Shown here: positions 1-8,559 of the stretch, piece by piece
Layout of the letters: each line of letters starts with the position of its first letter
Numbering within the stretch: the first letter of the stretch is position 1
DNA from: Bradyrhizobium sp. AZCC 2176
GTDB lineage: Bacteria > Pseudomonadota > Alphaproteobacteria > Rhizobiales > Xanthobacteraceae
Direction of reading: 5' to 3'
Length of the DNA: 64,000 bases
NCBI RefSeq assembly: GCF_036924645.1
Contig: NZ_JAZHRX010000001.1
Span: 2,232,001 to 2,296,000, forward strand
Position numbers and translations under genes: made by a program
The notes under the pieces: model-generated
What the model saw: only the letters and a program-made list of their open reading frames with translations
What the model was told of the DNA's origin: nothing
Databases searched by the model: none

Positions 1-503
1 TCAACAGCCGCAGACCGATGACTACGAGAAGCGCCATCCCGATCAAGAGGATCTGGTAGTTGAGATAGACGACCCCGCCGATGCTCGACGTGCCGAGCAA
101 TCGCATAGGCGCATCCTCGTAAAAGGAATTCACGCCGAAGATCACGCGCTGCAGGTCCTCCAGGATGAGGAACAGCCCGAACGTGATCAGGATCTGGACG
201 GCTTCCGACTTGCCGTAAGTCCAACGGACCAGACCGCGCTCGATCAGCGGACCGAATATCGCCGCAACGAGGACGGCGCTGAACAGCAACGCCACGAACG
301 ACAGATATGGGTTGAGTTGGCGGCTCGCAATGAACAGGCAGATCGATGCCGCGACATAGCCGCCGATCGAATAGAGGCTGCCATGGGCCACGTTGAGGAC
401 GCGCAGCACGCTGAAGACCAGCGTCAGGCCAACCGCCGCAAAGAATATCAATGCTGCGCTGGCCAGACTGTCCAGCAGCAAGGGGATGATTGCATTTGAC
501 ATC
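1..503 (-). CDS. livH: Branched-chain amino acid ABC transporter permease (LivH family), partial
   Basis: This is the N-terminal part of an inner-membrane permease subunit of a LivH-type ABC importer, cut by the window edge after about 167 codons. The ATG at 503 opens a very hydrophobic protein with the LivH-like stretch GLTLVFSVLRVLNVAHGSLY and later GPLIERGLVR, both typical of the family. Several membrane segments are visible. It lies 46 bases after the end of a periplasmic binding-protein gene on the same strand, so the two probably form one importer. The substrate could be an amino acid or, given the downstream oxygenase genes, an aromatic compound. That last point is inference from context. 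Confidence 0.85.
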
Positions 504-549
504 GGCCTATGCCTTGCGTGATTGGAGACAAATCGCGGCTACCGGCCGC

Positions 550-1845
550 CTATTTGTAGCTTCCCGGCTTCGGCAGGCTCTTCGCGAACTCCGGCTTCAG
601 CGTCGAAATCCAGGCCAGCGGGTCCTGCCCGGCCTGTGGCATCAGGCTGTCGCCCTTGTAGCGGACCATGTCACCGATCACGGGGAACTGCTGCGCCGCT
701 GTCTTCACGGTGACGCCGACGACCTGGTCGACGAGGCCGTCATTGTCGGCGCGCGTCTGCGCGGTGCCGGTCAGGGTCGCGACCTTGCTGCCCTTCATGG
801 CGTCCGCCAGTTCGGCGCGCGTCGGCCACTTGCCACCATTCTTCTGCATCGCAGCCTTGTAGGCAGCTTTTACGTAGATCAGCGCGTTGGCCATCTTGAT
901 GGACGGGAACACCGGATATTCGCCGAAACGGGCCTTGTATGCCTCGGCAAACTTCGCCGTCTCGGGATTGGCTTTGGCGTCCGGCGACATCCACCAGCCG
1001 TCGCCCAGAACCCCGACTATCACGCCGTCGGGTAACGGCACACGCTGCAGCACGGTCTCGCCGAGCGCAAGGACCACTTGACTGGACGTGAATAGCCCAC
1101 GCGGCGCGGCCTGACGAACGAAATTTTCGAGGTCGGCGCCCCAGAGGTTTGAGAAGACCACATCTGGACGCGCGGTGGTGAGGCGCGAAATCTCGGTCTG
1201 GTAGTTTGGCGAGCCGAGCTTCGGATAGAGCTCGGCGACGATGTCGACGTCTGGCTTCAACGCCTTCAGCGCTGCGGTGAAGATCTTGGCTGCATCATGA
1301 CCGAACGCGTAGTCGGGATTGATGATCGCGACGGTCTTCACGTTCGGCTTACGCTCCAGAAGATAGATCGCGTAGGCGATGAATTCAGGCACGGTGTTGC
1401 CGTTGGGGCGGAATACGTATTTGCTTTTGCCGTCGATCAGAAGCTGATGGGTGTCGCAATTCCACCCTACCGTCGGGACCTCAATCTGCTCCGCGATCGG
1501 TGCCAGCGCGAGGCAGTTGGCGCTCGACAAGGCCGCGACCATCACCTGGTTCTTGGCGTCACTTGCGAGGCGGCGATACTCCGCGATGACGCCCTGCGCG
1601 CCTTGTGCTTCATCGACATAGGTCGCACTAACAGGCACACCCTCGATGCCACCCTTGGCGTTGATCTCGTCAATCATCAGGTCAGCCGCGTTCTTGCCGG
1701 GCATCCCGTAGGCTGCCGCAGGACCCGAGGTAAACGTGAAGATTCCGAGCCCCAATGAGGCAGGCTTTTGCTCCGCGGCGGCTGACGCCGCCGACGCAAG
1801 ACCAATGACAAGCGAAACCGCAGACAAGCCGCTTCTCAGCTTCAT
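550..1845 (-). CDS. ABC transporter substrate-binding protein (branched-chain amino acid type)
   Basis: This is a periplasmic ligand-binding protein of 431 residues, the usual length for the Peripla_BP_6/LivK-like family. Residues 1-24 form a signal peptide ending in Ala-rich ASAAAEQ. The mature part begins with LGLGIFTFTSGPAAAYG and contains NAADLMIDEINAKGG, the ligand-pocket region of this family. It is followed by the LivH permease gene and preceded by the cupin and monooxygenase genes on the same strand, consistent with a catabolic operon that imports its own substrate. Members of this group in soil alphaproteobacteria often bind aromatic acids rather than amino acids. The ligand here cannot be read from sequence. 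Confidence 0.88.
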   Translation of the reverse strand: MKLRSGLSAVSLVIGLASAASAAAEQKPASLGLGIFTFTSGPAAAYGMPGKNAADLMIDEINAKGGIEGVPVSATYVDEAQGAQGVIAEYRRLASDAKNQVMVAALSSANCLALAPIAEQIEVPTVGWNCDTHQLLIDGKSKYVFRPNGNTVPEFIAYAIYLLERKPNVKTVAIINPDYAFGHDAAKIFTAALKALKPDVDIVAELYPKLGSPNYQTEISRLTTARPDVVFSNLWGADLENFVRQAAPRGLFTSSQVVLALGETVLQRVPLPDGVIVGVLGDGWWMSPDAKANPETAKFAEAYKARFGEYPVFPSIKMANALIYVKAAYKAAMQKNGGKWPTRAELADAMKGSKVATLTGTAQTRADNDGLVDQVVGVTVKTAAQQFPVIGDMVRYKGDSLMPQAGQDPLAWISTLKPEFAKSLPKPGSYK

Positions 1846-1913
1846 GATTCTCCCCTCTCGTCAGATTGTTTTGGTGTTTTTGATCGAATGCGATGGTGAC
1901 GCCGCTGTTGGCG

Positions 1914-2294
1914 TCACACCGGATCGAAGTAGTGCATTTCCAGCAGCAGGCAGCCGTTGACGGATTTGAACGGCCCATGCGGTGCATGCGGCGGCCGGCA
2001 GGCGTAGGTGTTTGGCGGGAAACTCTTGCCGCCCTCGCCTTTTTCGTCATTGCCGACGACCAGGTCGCCCGAGACCAGATAGACCTCTTCCCAGTACTCG
2101 TGCGAAAACGGCGCGGTCGTATAGACGCCTGGCGCGAAGCGAAGCAACCGGGTGCGCGTGCCGCGCCGATTCGTCTCGTCGAGACCGCCCGCAATGATCT
2201 TCTGCTGGATGCCCGGCGGATACCCCACCGGGACTTCCCAGCCGGTATTCATGTCGAGCGTGTAGAATTCGTCGTGCTTCTTGTTGACAGGCAT
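1914..2294 (-). CDS. Small cupin-domain protein
   Basis: This single-domain cupin of 126 residues starts at the ATG at 2294, which has a good ribosome-binding site (AAGGAG) eight bases upstream; longer in-frame starts would run into the oxygenase gene. The cupin signature is visible as FAPGVYTTAPFSHEYWEEVY, followed by SGDLVV and a second conserved stretch with PPHAPHGPF. The His and Glu residues are suitable as metal ligands. It sits between an oxygenase and an importer, so it may act on a ring-cleavage or oxygenation product, or as a small dioxygenase. That role is inferred from context only. Confidence 0.8.
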   Translation of the reverse strand: MPVNKKHDEFYTLDMNTGWEVPVGYPPGIQQKIIAGGLDETNRRGTRTRLLRFAPGVYTTAPFSHEYWEEVYLVSGDLVVGNDEKGEGGKSFPPNTYACRPPHAPHGPFKSVNGCLLLEMHYFDPV

Positions 2295-2310
2295 GGGTTG
2301 TCTCCTTGGT

Positions 2311-3780
2311 TCAGGCGGCCTTGCTGGAAGAAGAGACGCCGTTGAGGTCGTAGGAATCGAGCATGCTCTGGACCAGCCGATCGGCGCCGGCCCAATCATA
2401 GGTGCGATAGGAGTGCCCCTTGGTGACGAAAGTCGCGCCGGCGTAGAACATCTCGTACTGCTGATGGCGCGAGCCGAACTCGGAGCCGACGGCATCCCAA
2501 GCGAGCTTGTAGAACTTCACGCGATCATGCGAGTTCGCCTTCGGGGACTGCTGGGTCTTGCCGATCAACGCCGCGATCTCGGGATTGGCGAAGTCGGCGA
2601 CTGACGAAGGCAGCATGATCATGCCGCCGCCGGCGAGTTCGCGCAGCGAGCTGAGGATGTGCGAATAAAGCTGCTGCGTCAGCACCTGCGCGGAATAGAG
2701 CGTGTGACGGTCCGGGACGAAATAGGGACCGATCTGCTTGCCCTTCACCTCCATGGCCGCAACCAGCGCGTCGACCATACCGGTCTCGGCTGCAAGCTGG
2801 CCGAGCATCTCACGCACCTGCGGAAACTGGGTGACTCCATTCATCTCGGCGATCCGATGAGCAAGACCCGTCAGGAACTTGAGCTTCACGCTCAATCGGA
2901 CCATCGCCTGGTAGTTCTGGTACACATGACAGGGTGTGGCGTGAAACTGCTTCTGGCACATCTCGACATTGCTTTCGACGAACACTCGGTCCCACGGCAC
3001 CTTGACGTCGTCGAAATAGAGAACGGAGTCGTTCTCGTCGAACCGGCTGGACAGAGGATTGTCGAACACGGCGCCCGCCGCGTTCTCATAGGATTTGCGC
3101 GACAGCAGCTTCAGGCCCTTCGTACTCATCGGAATCGCAAAGGACATCGCATAGCGCTCCTCACCCGGGCGCATCGGCTGGATCGTCGTGACAAAGACCT
3201 CGTCGGCCACGACGCCGCCGGTGGCCAGCATCTTGGCGCCACGGATCGTAATGCCCTCAGCATCGCGATCGACGACGCTGGCGGTGAGAAACGGATCCGC
3301 CTGGTCGGCCGCACCCTTCGAACGGTCCGCCTGCGGATTGATGATGACGTAAGTGAGGTAGAGATCCTTGTCGCGCGCGTAACGGTAGTAGCTCTCGAGC
3401 GCCCCGGCGCGGGCCGGATCATGCTCCTTGAAGACGTCGAGCCCCATGTAGAGGCCGGAAATGCAGGACGCCACGTGGTCCGGGGCGCGGCCCATGAACC
3501 CCGCATGCAACGCGGCCCAGGCCTCAAGCGCCTTCCGCCGCTTCACGAGCTCGGCATAGGAGGCCGGAAGCTGCCAGATACGGTTGGCGCGGCCTGCGCC
3601 TGTGTCGAACGTCATCAGATCCGCATTCTCGGGCGCGCTCGCAAAGCCGAACAACCCCGCCATCGAGCCAGCGAGATTGCGGAAGGCATGGTGCGCCGTT
3701 ACATCGCCGACTGAGGCGCCGTCGATGTAGATGGTCCGGCCATCCTTCAAGCCTGACAAATATTCCTTTGCGCTACGCAT
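2311..3780 (-). CDS. 4-hydroxyphenylacetate 3-monooxygenase (HpaB) family FADH2-dependent oxygenase
   Basis: This is the large component of a two-component flavin monooxygenase, 489 residues as expected for the HpaB/PvcC family. It starts SAKEYLSGLKDGRTIYIDG, the characteristic N-terminus, and shows SGLYMGLDVFKEHD, ITIRGAKMLATGG and VPWDRVFVE, which are family landmarks of the acyl-CoA-dehydrogenase-like fold. It hydroxylates an aromatic substrate using reduced flavin supplied by a separate reductase, and the next upstream gene encodes such a reductase. The exact substrate (hydroxyphenylacetate, a pyrrole or indole carboxylate, or another phenol) is not determined. It is 16 bases upstream of the cupin gene in the same operon. 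Confidence 0.9.
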   Translation of the reverse strand: MRSAKEYLSGLKDGRTIYIDGASVGDVTAHHAFRNLAGSMAGLFGFASAPENADLMTFDTGAGRANRIWQLPASYAELVKRRKALEAWAALHAGFMGRAPDHVASCISGLYMGLDVFKEHDPARAGALESYYRYARDKDLYLTYVIINPQADRSKGAADQADPFLTASVVDRDAEGITIRGAKMLATGGVVADEVFVTTIQPMRPGEERYAMSFAIPMSTKGLKLLSRKSYENAAGAVFDNPLSSRFDENDSVLYFDDVKVPWDRVFVESNVEMCQKQFHATPCHVYQNYQAMVRLSVKLKFLTGLAHRIAEMNGVTQFPQVREMLGQLAAETGMVDALVAAMEVKGKQIGPYFVPDRHTLYSAQVLTQQLYSHILSSLRELAGGGMIMLPSSVADFANPEIAALIGKTQQSPKANSHDRVKFYKLAWDAVGSEFGSRHQQYEMFYAGATFVTKGHSYRTYDWAGADRLVQSMLDSYDLNGVSSSSKAA

Positions 3781-3801
3781 CGCGGTTTCTCCAGTTCGAA
3801 G

Positions 3802-4320
3802 CTAGTAGTGAATGGGAAGCGGCCAGGTCGGCTCGCGTTCGGCTTCGTCCACGAGATCTCGGTAACGACCGCGAAAGAAGACCAATGGTGCGGCCGCCTC
3901 AGAGCGGGTCGTGTGACGGACGACGCGCACGACAAAGATGACGTGGTCCCCGCCGTCATAGTTCGCGTAGGGCGCGCATTCGAAATGCGCCATCGCGCCC
4001 GAGATCAGCGGGGCCTCGGCATGGCCGACCGAGGTCTTGACCTGGTCCCATTTGTTGGAGAGGGCTCGCGCAAATTGATTGGAGATGTGCTCCTGGTCGC
4101 GCGCAAGGATATTCACGGCGAAGCCGTTCGCTTCGAGCATCGCAGATAGGCTGCGCGCCTTGCGGTCGACGCTGAAAAGAACGAGCGGCGGATCAAGTGA
4201 GACGGAGTTGAATGAACTCATGGTCACACCGATGAGCTCTTCGCCCTTGCCGCGCGCGGTCACTACCGCAACACCGGTCGCGAACTCCCCGAGAGCACGC
4301 CTGAATGCACGGTCTTCCAT
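3802..4320 (-). CDS. Flavin reductase (HpaC-like), reductase component of the monooxygenase
   Basis: This 172-residue protein has the flavin reductase-like split-barrel domain: FATGVAVVTARG near residues 13-24, GVTMSSFNSVSLDPPLVLFS around residue 31-50, and FAVNILARDQEHIS. The family reduces free FAD or FMN with NAD(P)H and hands the reduced flavin to a partner oxygenase. It is the first gene of the minus-strand catabolic operon, 21 bases ahead of the HpaB-like gene, so the pairing is clear. The divergent MarR gene and the palindrome between them suggest it is repressed until an aromatic ligand is present. Confidence 0.88.
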   Translation of the reverse strand: MEDRAFRRALGEFATGVAVVTARGKGEELIGVTMSSFNSVSLDPPLVLFSVDRKARSLSAMLEANGFAVNILARDQEHISNQFARALSNKWDQVKTSVGHAEAPLISGAMAHFECAPYANYDGGDHVIFVVRVVRHTTRSEAAAPLVFFRGRYRDLVDEAEREPTWPLPIHY

Positions 4321-4366
4321 TGGTACACGCGCCTCGATTTCCTATCCCTGAAATATAATTCCTAGA

Positions 4367-4385
4367 TAGCTTTCTGACAAAGCTA
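4367..4385. promoter_or_regulatory. Candidate MarR operator (inverted repeat)
   Basis: A perfect inverted repeat, TAGCTTT-ctgac-AAAGCTA, lies in the gap between the divergent reductase and marR genes. Its 7-base arms and 5-base spacer fit the size of operators bound by dimeric MarR regulators. Position supports control of the minus-strand operon and autoregulation, but binding is inferred. Confidence 0.5.
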
Positions 4386-4468
4386 TTTCGAGATGTCAAG
4401 CCCTCTTGCTGAGCAGGCCCACGCATGGTTTCTAGGCAAGACCCATGGAATCGCCGGGAGAATGACCT

Positions 4469-5074
4469 TTGATCGATGCGCTTTTGACAGCGTCCAAGCC
4501 CGAGCTGCTCGATAAAGATGGAGACCGCACACTTCGCGGCCTCCTCTACGACTATTTCGCTTTCGGGCGCAGCCTGGAAGCCGCCCGTGAGACGTTCGCG
4601 AGCTTTGTCGGTCTATCGCCTACCCAGTATCTGATATTGATCGCGATCAAGAATTCGACGGCGGAAGAGCCCATGGGGGTCAACCAGGTCGCCGAACGCT
4701 TGTATCTAAGCGGCGCCTTCGTCACCAACGAGATCAACAAGCTGGTGTCTGACGGGCTGATCGAGAAGACCCCCCATCCCTGCGACGGACGCCGGGTGCA
4801 ACTTACCCTCACCCAGCACGGAGTGAGCCGACTGATCCGCCTTGCGGCCTTGCAACGCCCGGTCAATGACGCATTGTTCGGAATGCTGACGCGCGAGGAT
4901 TTCAAAGTGTTGTCCCAGCTGCTGTCTCGTCTTGCTTCGAACGCCGATAGCGCGTTGAAGCTCGCCGAACATGTTCAAGCGACGCTCAAGTTTCAGGAGA
5001 ATCAGCGGGCTTCAGCGGCCAATTTGCCGGAGTCCCGCAAGAAGCGGCGTGCGAGGCCCCGCGACGGTCGGTAA
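4469..5074 (+). CDS. MarR-family transcriptional regulator
   Basis: This is a 201-residue winged-helix regulator. The DNA-binding domain is visible as VNQVAERLYLSGAFVTNEINKL (recognition region), followed by the wing HPCDGRRVQLTLTQHG, which carries the conserved D-x-R-R of the family. It is transcribed away from the oxygenase/reductase operon and is its likely ligand-responsive repressor. The C-terminal 30 residues are Arg/Lys-rich and extend beyond the core domain. The effector is probably the aromatic substrate, which is inference. Confidence 0.88.
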   Translation: MIDALLTASKPELLDKDGDRTLRGLLYDYFAFGRSLEAARETFASFVGLSPTQYLILIAIKNSTAEEPMGVNQVAERLYLSGAFVTNEINKLVSDGLIEKTPHPCDGRRVQLTLTQHGVSRLIRLAALQRPVNDALFGMLTREDFKVLSQLLSRLASNADSALKLAEHVQATLKFQENQRASAANLPESRKKRRARPRDGR

Positions 5075-5304
5075 CGCCAATAGGGCAGCTATCGTTTGCC
5101 ACATCGCTCATGTCACCTCTGAGCGGACCGTCGCCTGTCTCAATTCAAAGACGGAAGTCACGACGCGCAGAAGGTGAGAGCTCAGACTTGCCGAGGCCGT
5201 CCAAAATCTGCGGTGCCCCAATTCGCCGATGGCCAGCAATTGGACCTACGACATTTAGCAGGCGATGAGACGTTCAAAGTACAAGATCGTGTGCATTTGC
5301 CAAA

Positions 5305-5497
5305 TCGACTCACGAATTTTGGCTTTGGGCGAAAATCGACTCACGAATCTTTGGTTTTTCGACTCGCGAATTTTTGGCGACGAACGAGAAATCAATAACT
5401 TAGTCGACTCGCATTTGATTGGTCCCGACACGCTTTGTGCGGACACTTTGAGAGCGACTCGATTCCCGCTTCGATTTCGTTTTGAGAACGACTCGAT
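5305..5497. repeat. AT-richer non-coding stretch with iteron-like direct repeats and clustered GANTC sites
   Basis: The 568 bases between marR and qatD hold no convincing gene. Three near-identical direct repeats of the form CGACTCRCGAATYTTTGG start at about 5306, 5337 and 5360, and weaker CGACTC-containing copies follow near 5405, 5455 and 5490. Each carries GACTC, a GANTC site. Counting GATTC at 5461 and GACTC at 5617, there are eight GANTC sites in about 315 bases. The region is visibly AT-richer than both flanks. It may be an island boundary, a regulatory site or a remnant replication/partition site; none of these is proven. Confidence 0.6.
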
Positions 5498-5560
5498 TTT
5501 CCATCCCACTGACACCGCTAACGAATTTCGCCTCGATTTTTTCGCCGATTTTTAAGTGCG

Positions 5561-5584
5561 AAAAAACCGAGGGGGGTCTTTCGG
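5561..5584 (-). terminator. Weak rho-independent terminator candidate for the qat operon
   Basis: Read on the minus strand downstream of qatD, CCGA and TCGG can pair around a 10-base loop and are followed directly by a run of six T. The stem is short, so this is a weak candidate supported mainly by its position and T-tract. Confidence 0.35.
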
Positions 5585-5642
5585 CAACCGTGTCGGTGTG
5601 CGGACTACGAAAGTGTGACTCGAATACCGTATATTCCGGTGG

Positions 5643-6407
5643 CTACGGCTTCGATGTGGACCGGTCATTTTCTGGAGCGATCTGTGTCGTCAGCCGCTTG
5701 AGGTTCGACATCAGTTGGTCACGAACCTCGTCCTCCCTGATGCTCCACAGGTCGGCGAGCACCGGTTCGGTTCTCGCCACGTCCCAAGGAAAGAGGGGGC
5801 GCCCCTCTAACTGCGCGAAAGGCCCATCCGATTCGGTCAACATTCGCTCGCGCGGCATCAGTGCGGCCAACCCGCGGCCTCGTTCGCCGTTGAGCATCGC
5901 CGGACCGACGCTGAACCAGCAGCCTTGGTCGATCGCGCGTTGCAGTTCGCGGCGCGAACCCGAAAACCAATGGAGCACGGGGATGCCGGCATCGGGCCGC
6001 GAGGCGAGCGCATCGAGGACGGGTCCTGCTGCGCGGCGGCTGTGTATCGTCATGATGCGACCGCCGGCCGATCCGCACATCCGCAGGATATTGTCGAACA
6101 CCCGACGCTGCGTGTCCCAGGTTGCCTTCAGTTCAGGGCCGCCATCGAGGCCGATCTCGCCGACGTATCTCGTTCGCGGCAACAAATCTTCGAACAGCGC
6201 GAGTTCGCTCCGGCGTTCGTGAGCAAGCTGGGGATGCAGGCCGAGCGCGGTGCGGATTCGAGCGGCCCCTTCCGCGAGCGCGGCCGTCCCGGTCCAGGCC
6301 GACGGCGTGGTCGTCACGGACAGGACGAACAGATTGCGCTCGACGCATTCCTCCGTCGTCGCTTGAGGATCCGGATAGAGGTCGAGATGCGAATGTAGAT
6401 CGATCAC
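5643..6407 (-). CDS. qatD: QatD: TatD-like metal-dependent DNase of the Qat anti-phage system
   Basis: This is a 254-residue TatD-family hydrolase. I place the start at the GTG at 6407, which overlaps the qatC stop (GTGA) and begins immediately before DLHSHLD; longer starts lie inside qatC. The metal ligands of the TatD fold are all visible: H-x-H in DLHSHLD, Glu in YVGEIGLDG, His in MTIHSRRA, His in PVLHWFSG and Asp in TESDGPF. It is therefore probably an active nuclease. It is the last gene of a four-gene operon in the order known for QatABCD, where all four components are described as needed for phage defence. Confidence 0.9.
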   Translation of the reverse strand: MIDLHSHLDLYPDPQATTEECVERNLFVLSVTTTPSAWTGTAALAEGAARIRTALGLHPQLAHERRSELALFEDLLPRTRYVGEIGLDGGPELKATWDTQRRVFDNILRMCGSAGGRIMTIHSRRAAGPVLDALASRPDAGIPVLHWFSGSRRELQRAIDQGCWFSVGPAMLNGERGRGLAALMPRERMLTESDGPFAQLEGRPLFPWDVARTEPVLADLWSIREDEVRDQLMSNLKRLTTQIAPENDRSTSKP

Positions 6408-7678
6408 TTCACACCGTATTTCGCATGCAGGTGCCCGAGTTCGGCAAGCGCCCGGCGTAGCATATCCCGCAGTACCTTGCGATCGTCGATCCGCGGCCAT
6501 GACAGCGCGCTCCCGAGCCACTCGTCGAACCCTCCGTCATGGACGGCGGCCAAGGCCATGCCGACCGAACGGACGTCGTCGAAGCCCGCGTGCTGCGCGT
6601 CGTCACGACCGAGATGTTCGAACACGTAGTTGGTCGGATCCGGTTGTACCCAGGCGACGAAGGCGGCTCTCCGAACTTGGCAGGGGACGCATCGTCCGCA
6701 GTGGCGGTACTTGAATTTCTGGAATCGACCGCAACTCGCCGATCGCGCGGCCAAGGCGCGCAGCAGCGGCTGATCGGCGCATTCCTTCAGCATCTCGCCC
6801 TTCGTCTTGTGGGCGTAGGGTGTGCGGATCGTCACTCGAATTTCCGCGGCGTCAAGCAGGTCCTGAAACAACGCCAGGAACTGGGGATGCGCCGTGCGCG
6901 TGCTCAAGCTGCCGACCCGGCTCCCAGTCAGCGGCGGATTTATCGCGATGAATCCGTTCTCGCAGGCGTATAGAGGAACGGTCGCTCCGGCTTGATAGGG
7001 CGCGAGCGCCGACGCGACGAGAACTCCGAACGCGAGAAAGATGATCGACCGAGCGCGCTGCGAAGTGTCCTTCGGCTTCGGCACGACCCCGTTGTCGTTG
7101 AGCTGTACGTGCCTCAGGCCACCCGCGATCGCGCGCGCGAATTCCTCCTGCTTTTCCGAGTCCCCGCGGACGATCTTGCTGACGACGAGGGGGCGAGTGC
7201 CCGCAGCAGCGAGGTCGATCGTTCCGATGAGACTGTCGAGCCCCCCGGACAGCAGCGCTACGCAATCCTGCGGCGGCCGGACCACACGCGCTGGCTCAGG
7301 CGCTGCCGCTCCGCCCGGAATAAACCGCATCTGCCACCTGTCGGTCGTCAGAAACGCCAGCGCGTCGGCGATCAACGGCGCCACTCCGTTCCAGAAGGCC
7401 GGTTCGGTCACGGCGATCTCCAGATCGAATTCGCGAGTCCACCCATCCGGACTTTGGGTGCGCAGCCCCGCGGCATCCGCCACCATGACCGAGTTGGCGA
7501 TGGAAAGGAGATCCCATGCGCGCCTCTCCGGAACCAAGCGCTCCCTCCGGACATCGCTGCGTACCGCGGCGCCCGCGCTCGCCCGGCCGCGTGCGCCGGC
7601 CTGGCCGTACAGGACAACCCTGAGCGTACCGGCTTCGTCGAGCCGGCCTAATTCGGCAGGTGCGCACAGTAGCCTCAT
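6404..7678 (-). CDS. qatC: QatC: QueC-like PP-loop ATPase of the Qat anti-phage system
   Basis: This 424-residue protein resembles 7-cyano-7-deazaguanine synthase QueC. The PP-loop ATP-binding motif is ALLSGGLDSLIG, and a C-terminal Cys cluster (CGRFQKFKYRHCGRCVPC) matches the zinc site of QueC. About 130 N-terminal residues precede the QueC-like core, longer than housekeeping QueC and as in other Qat proteins. It overlaps qatB by four bases and qatD by four bases, so translation is coupled. In Qat it is proposed to modify a guanine-like group or another partner; the actual substrate is unknown. Confidence 0.9.
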   Translation of the reverse strand: MRLLCAPAELGRLDEAGTLRVVLYGQAGARGRASAGAAVRSDVRRERLVPERRAWDLLSIANSVMVADAAGLRTQSPDGWTREFDLEIAVTEPAFWNGVAPLIADALAFLTTDRWQMRFIPGGAAAPEPARVVRPPQDCVALLSGGLDSLIGTIDLAAAGTRPLVVSKIVRGDSEKQEEFARAIAGGLRHVQLNDNGVVPKPKDTSQRARSIIFLAFGVLVASALAPYQAGATVPLYACENGFIAINPPLTGSRVGSLSTRTAHPQFLALFQDLLDAAEIRVTIRTPYAHKTKGEMLKECADQPLLRALAARSASCGRFQKFKYRHCGRCVPCQVRRAAFVAWVQPDPTNYVFEHLGRDDAQHAGFDDVRSVGMALAAVHDGGFDEWLGSALSWPRIDDRKVLRDMLRRALAELGHLHAKYGVK

Positions 7679-8559
7679 TCCTCGAATCCTTCGAAGACTT
7701 CGAACGTATCGCGAAGCGCCGCTTGCACGACGCGGGCGACGCGTCCCGACGTGAGGATGCTGCCTTGGTCCCTCAACTTGCGGAAAGAGGCGGCGACGGT
7801 CTCGGCGATGTACGCACGCATCTGCTTCAATCGGGACATCGCCACCGTCGCGGTCGGGGCTCGCTCGAGCAGGTGCTTGCCGACGTCGAGTTCGAAGCGC
7901 CGGGCGACGTCGATGGCGGTGAACTTCTCGATGACGAATTCGCGCTCGACGTCCGACAGATTGAGCAGGTCCGCTTCCGGAAACTCCGTCAGCAGTTCCG
8001 ACATCGCGTCGTGCATCGAGGCACGCTCCACTTCGGCGTCCTGCGTGCCGTCGGCTTGCCTGACCGCCTCGATGATCGCGGTCGCGATCTCCTCCGTCGA
8101 CCGTCCGGCGAGTGCGGCGGCGTCGATCGGTGCGTCGGCGGCACCCGAAGCGGTCGAATACAGCGCGTATCCGAGCGAACCGGCGGTCTGGGCCGTGCCG
8201 CCGAACCGCTGGGTCGCGATGTTCGAACCGCCGTACCCGCTGCGAACGTAGTGACCGAGCCCGCGTCTCAGATCGCGGCCGTCACCCGATCGCGCGAAGT
8301 TTCCGAGACTGGTACGGGCGCCGCCGAACCGCTTCTCGGGAGCGATGGGCGAAGGCTGCAGCCCGGGCGGTGGCGCGGCCGGCGGCGCAGCGGGGACCAG
8401 AGGCCGTTCGTCGGCGGGCAAGCCGTCGGGCGGCATGGCGGGCGGTTCGTCCGGGGGCTCCGGGCGAGGTGGTACCGGATCCTGGGGCGCGGCTGGCGTC
8501 CATGGCGGCACCATCGGCACGCCCGGACCCGGACCATCGCTAGACTGCGACGTTCCCAT
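7675..8559 (-). CDS. qatB: QatB: accessory protein of the Qat anti-phage system
   Basis: This is a 294-residue protein of unknown biochemical role. Its first 80 residues are low-complexity and rich in Pro, Ala and Gly, followed by GGARTSLGNFARSGDGRDLRRGLGHYVR, split here only by description, and by an alpha-helical C-terminal half. The Ser/Gly/Arg-rich segment and the position between the KAP ATPase and the QueC-like gene are what identify it as QatB. It overlaps qatA by 20 bases and qatC by four. No catalytic motif is seen. Confidence 0.82.
   Translation of the reverse strand: MGTSQSSDGPGPGVPMVPPWTPAAPQDPVPPRPEPPDEPPAMPPDGLPADERPLVPAAPPAAPPPGLQPSPIAPEKRFGGARTSLGNFARSGDGRDLRRGLGHYVRSGYGGSNIATQRFGGTAQTAGSLGYALYSTASGAADAPIDAAALAGRSTEEIATAIIEAVRQADGTQDAEVERASMHDAMSELLTEFPEADLLNLSDVEREFVIEKFTAIDVARRFELDVGKHLLERAPTATVAMSRLKQMRAYIAETVAASFRKLRDQGSILTSGRVARVVQAALRDTFEVFEGFEE

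Noticed and set aside
5265..5555. A 96-codon plus-strand open frame in the repeat-rich gap
   Set aside because: Its sequence is produced by the DNA repeats, an equally long frame exists on the other strand, and no ribosome-binding site or protein-like composition supports it.
6404..7678. Housekeeping queuosine gene queC
   Set aside because: No other queuosine genes are present, the protein has a long N-terminal extension, and it is embedded in a qatA-qatB-qatD operon.
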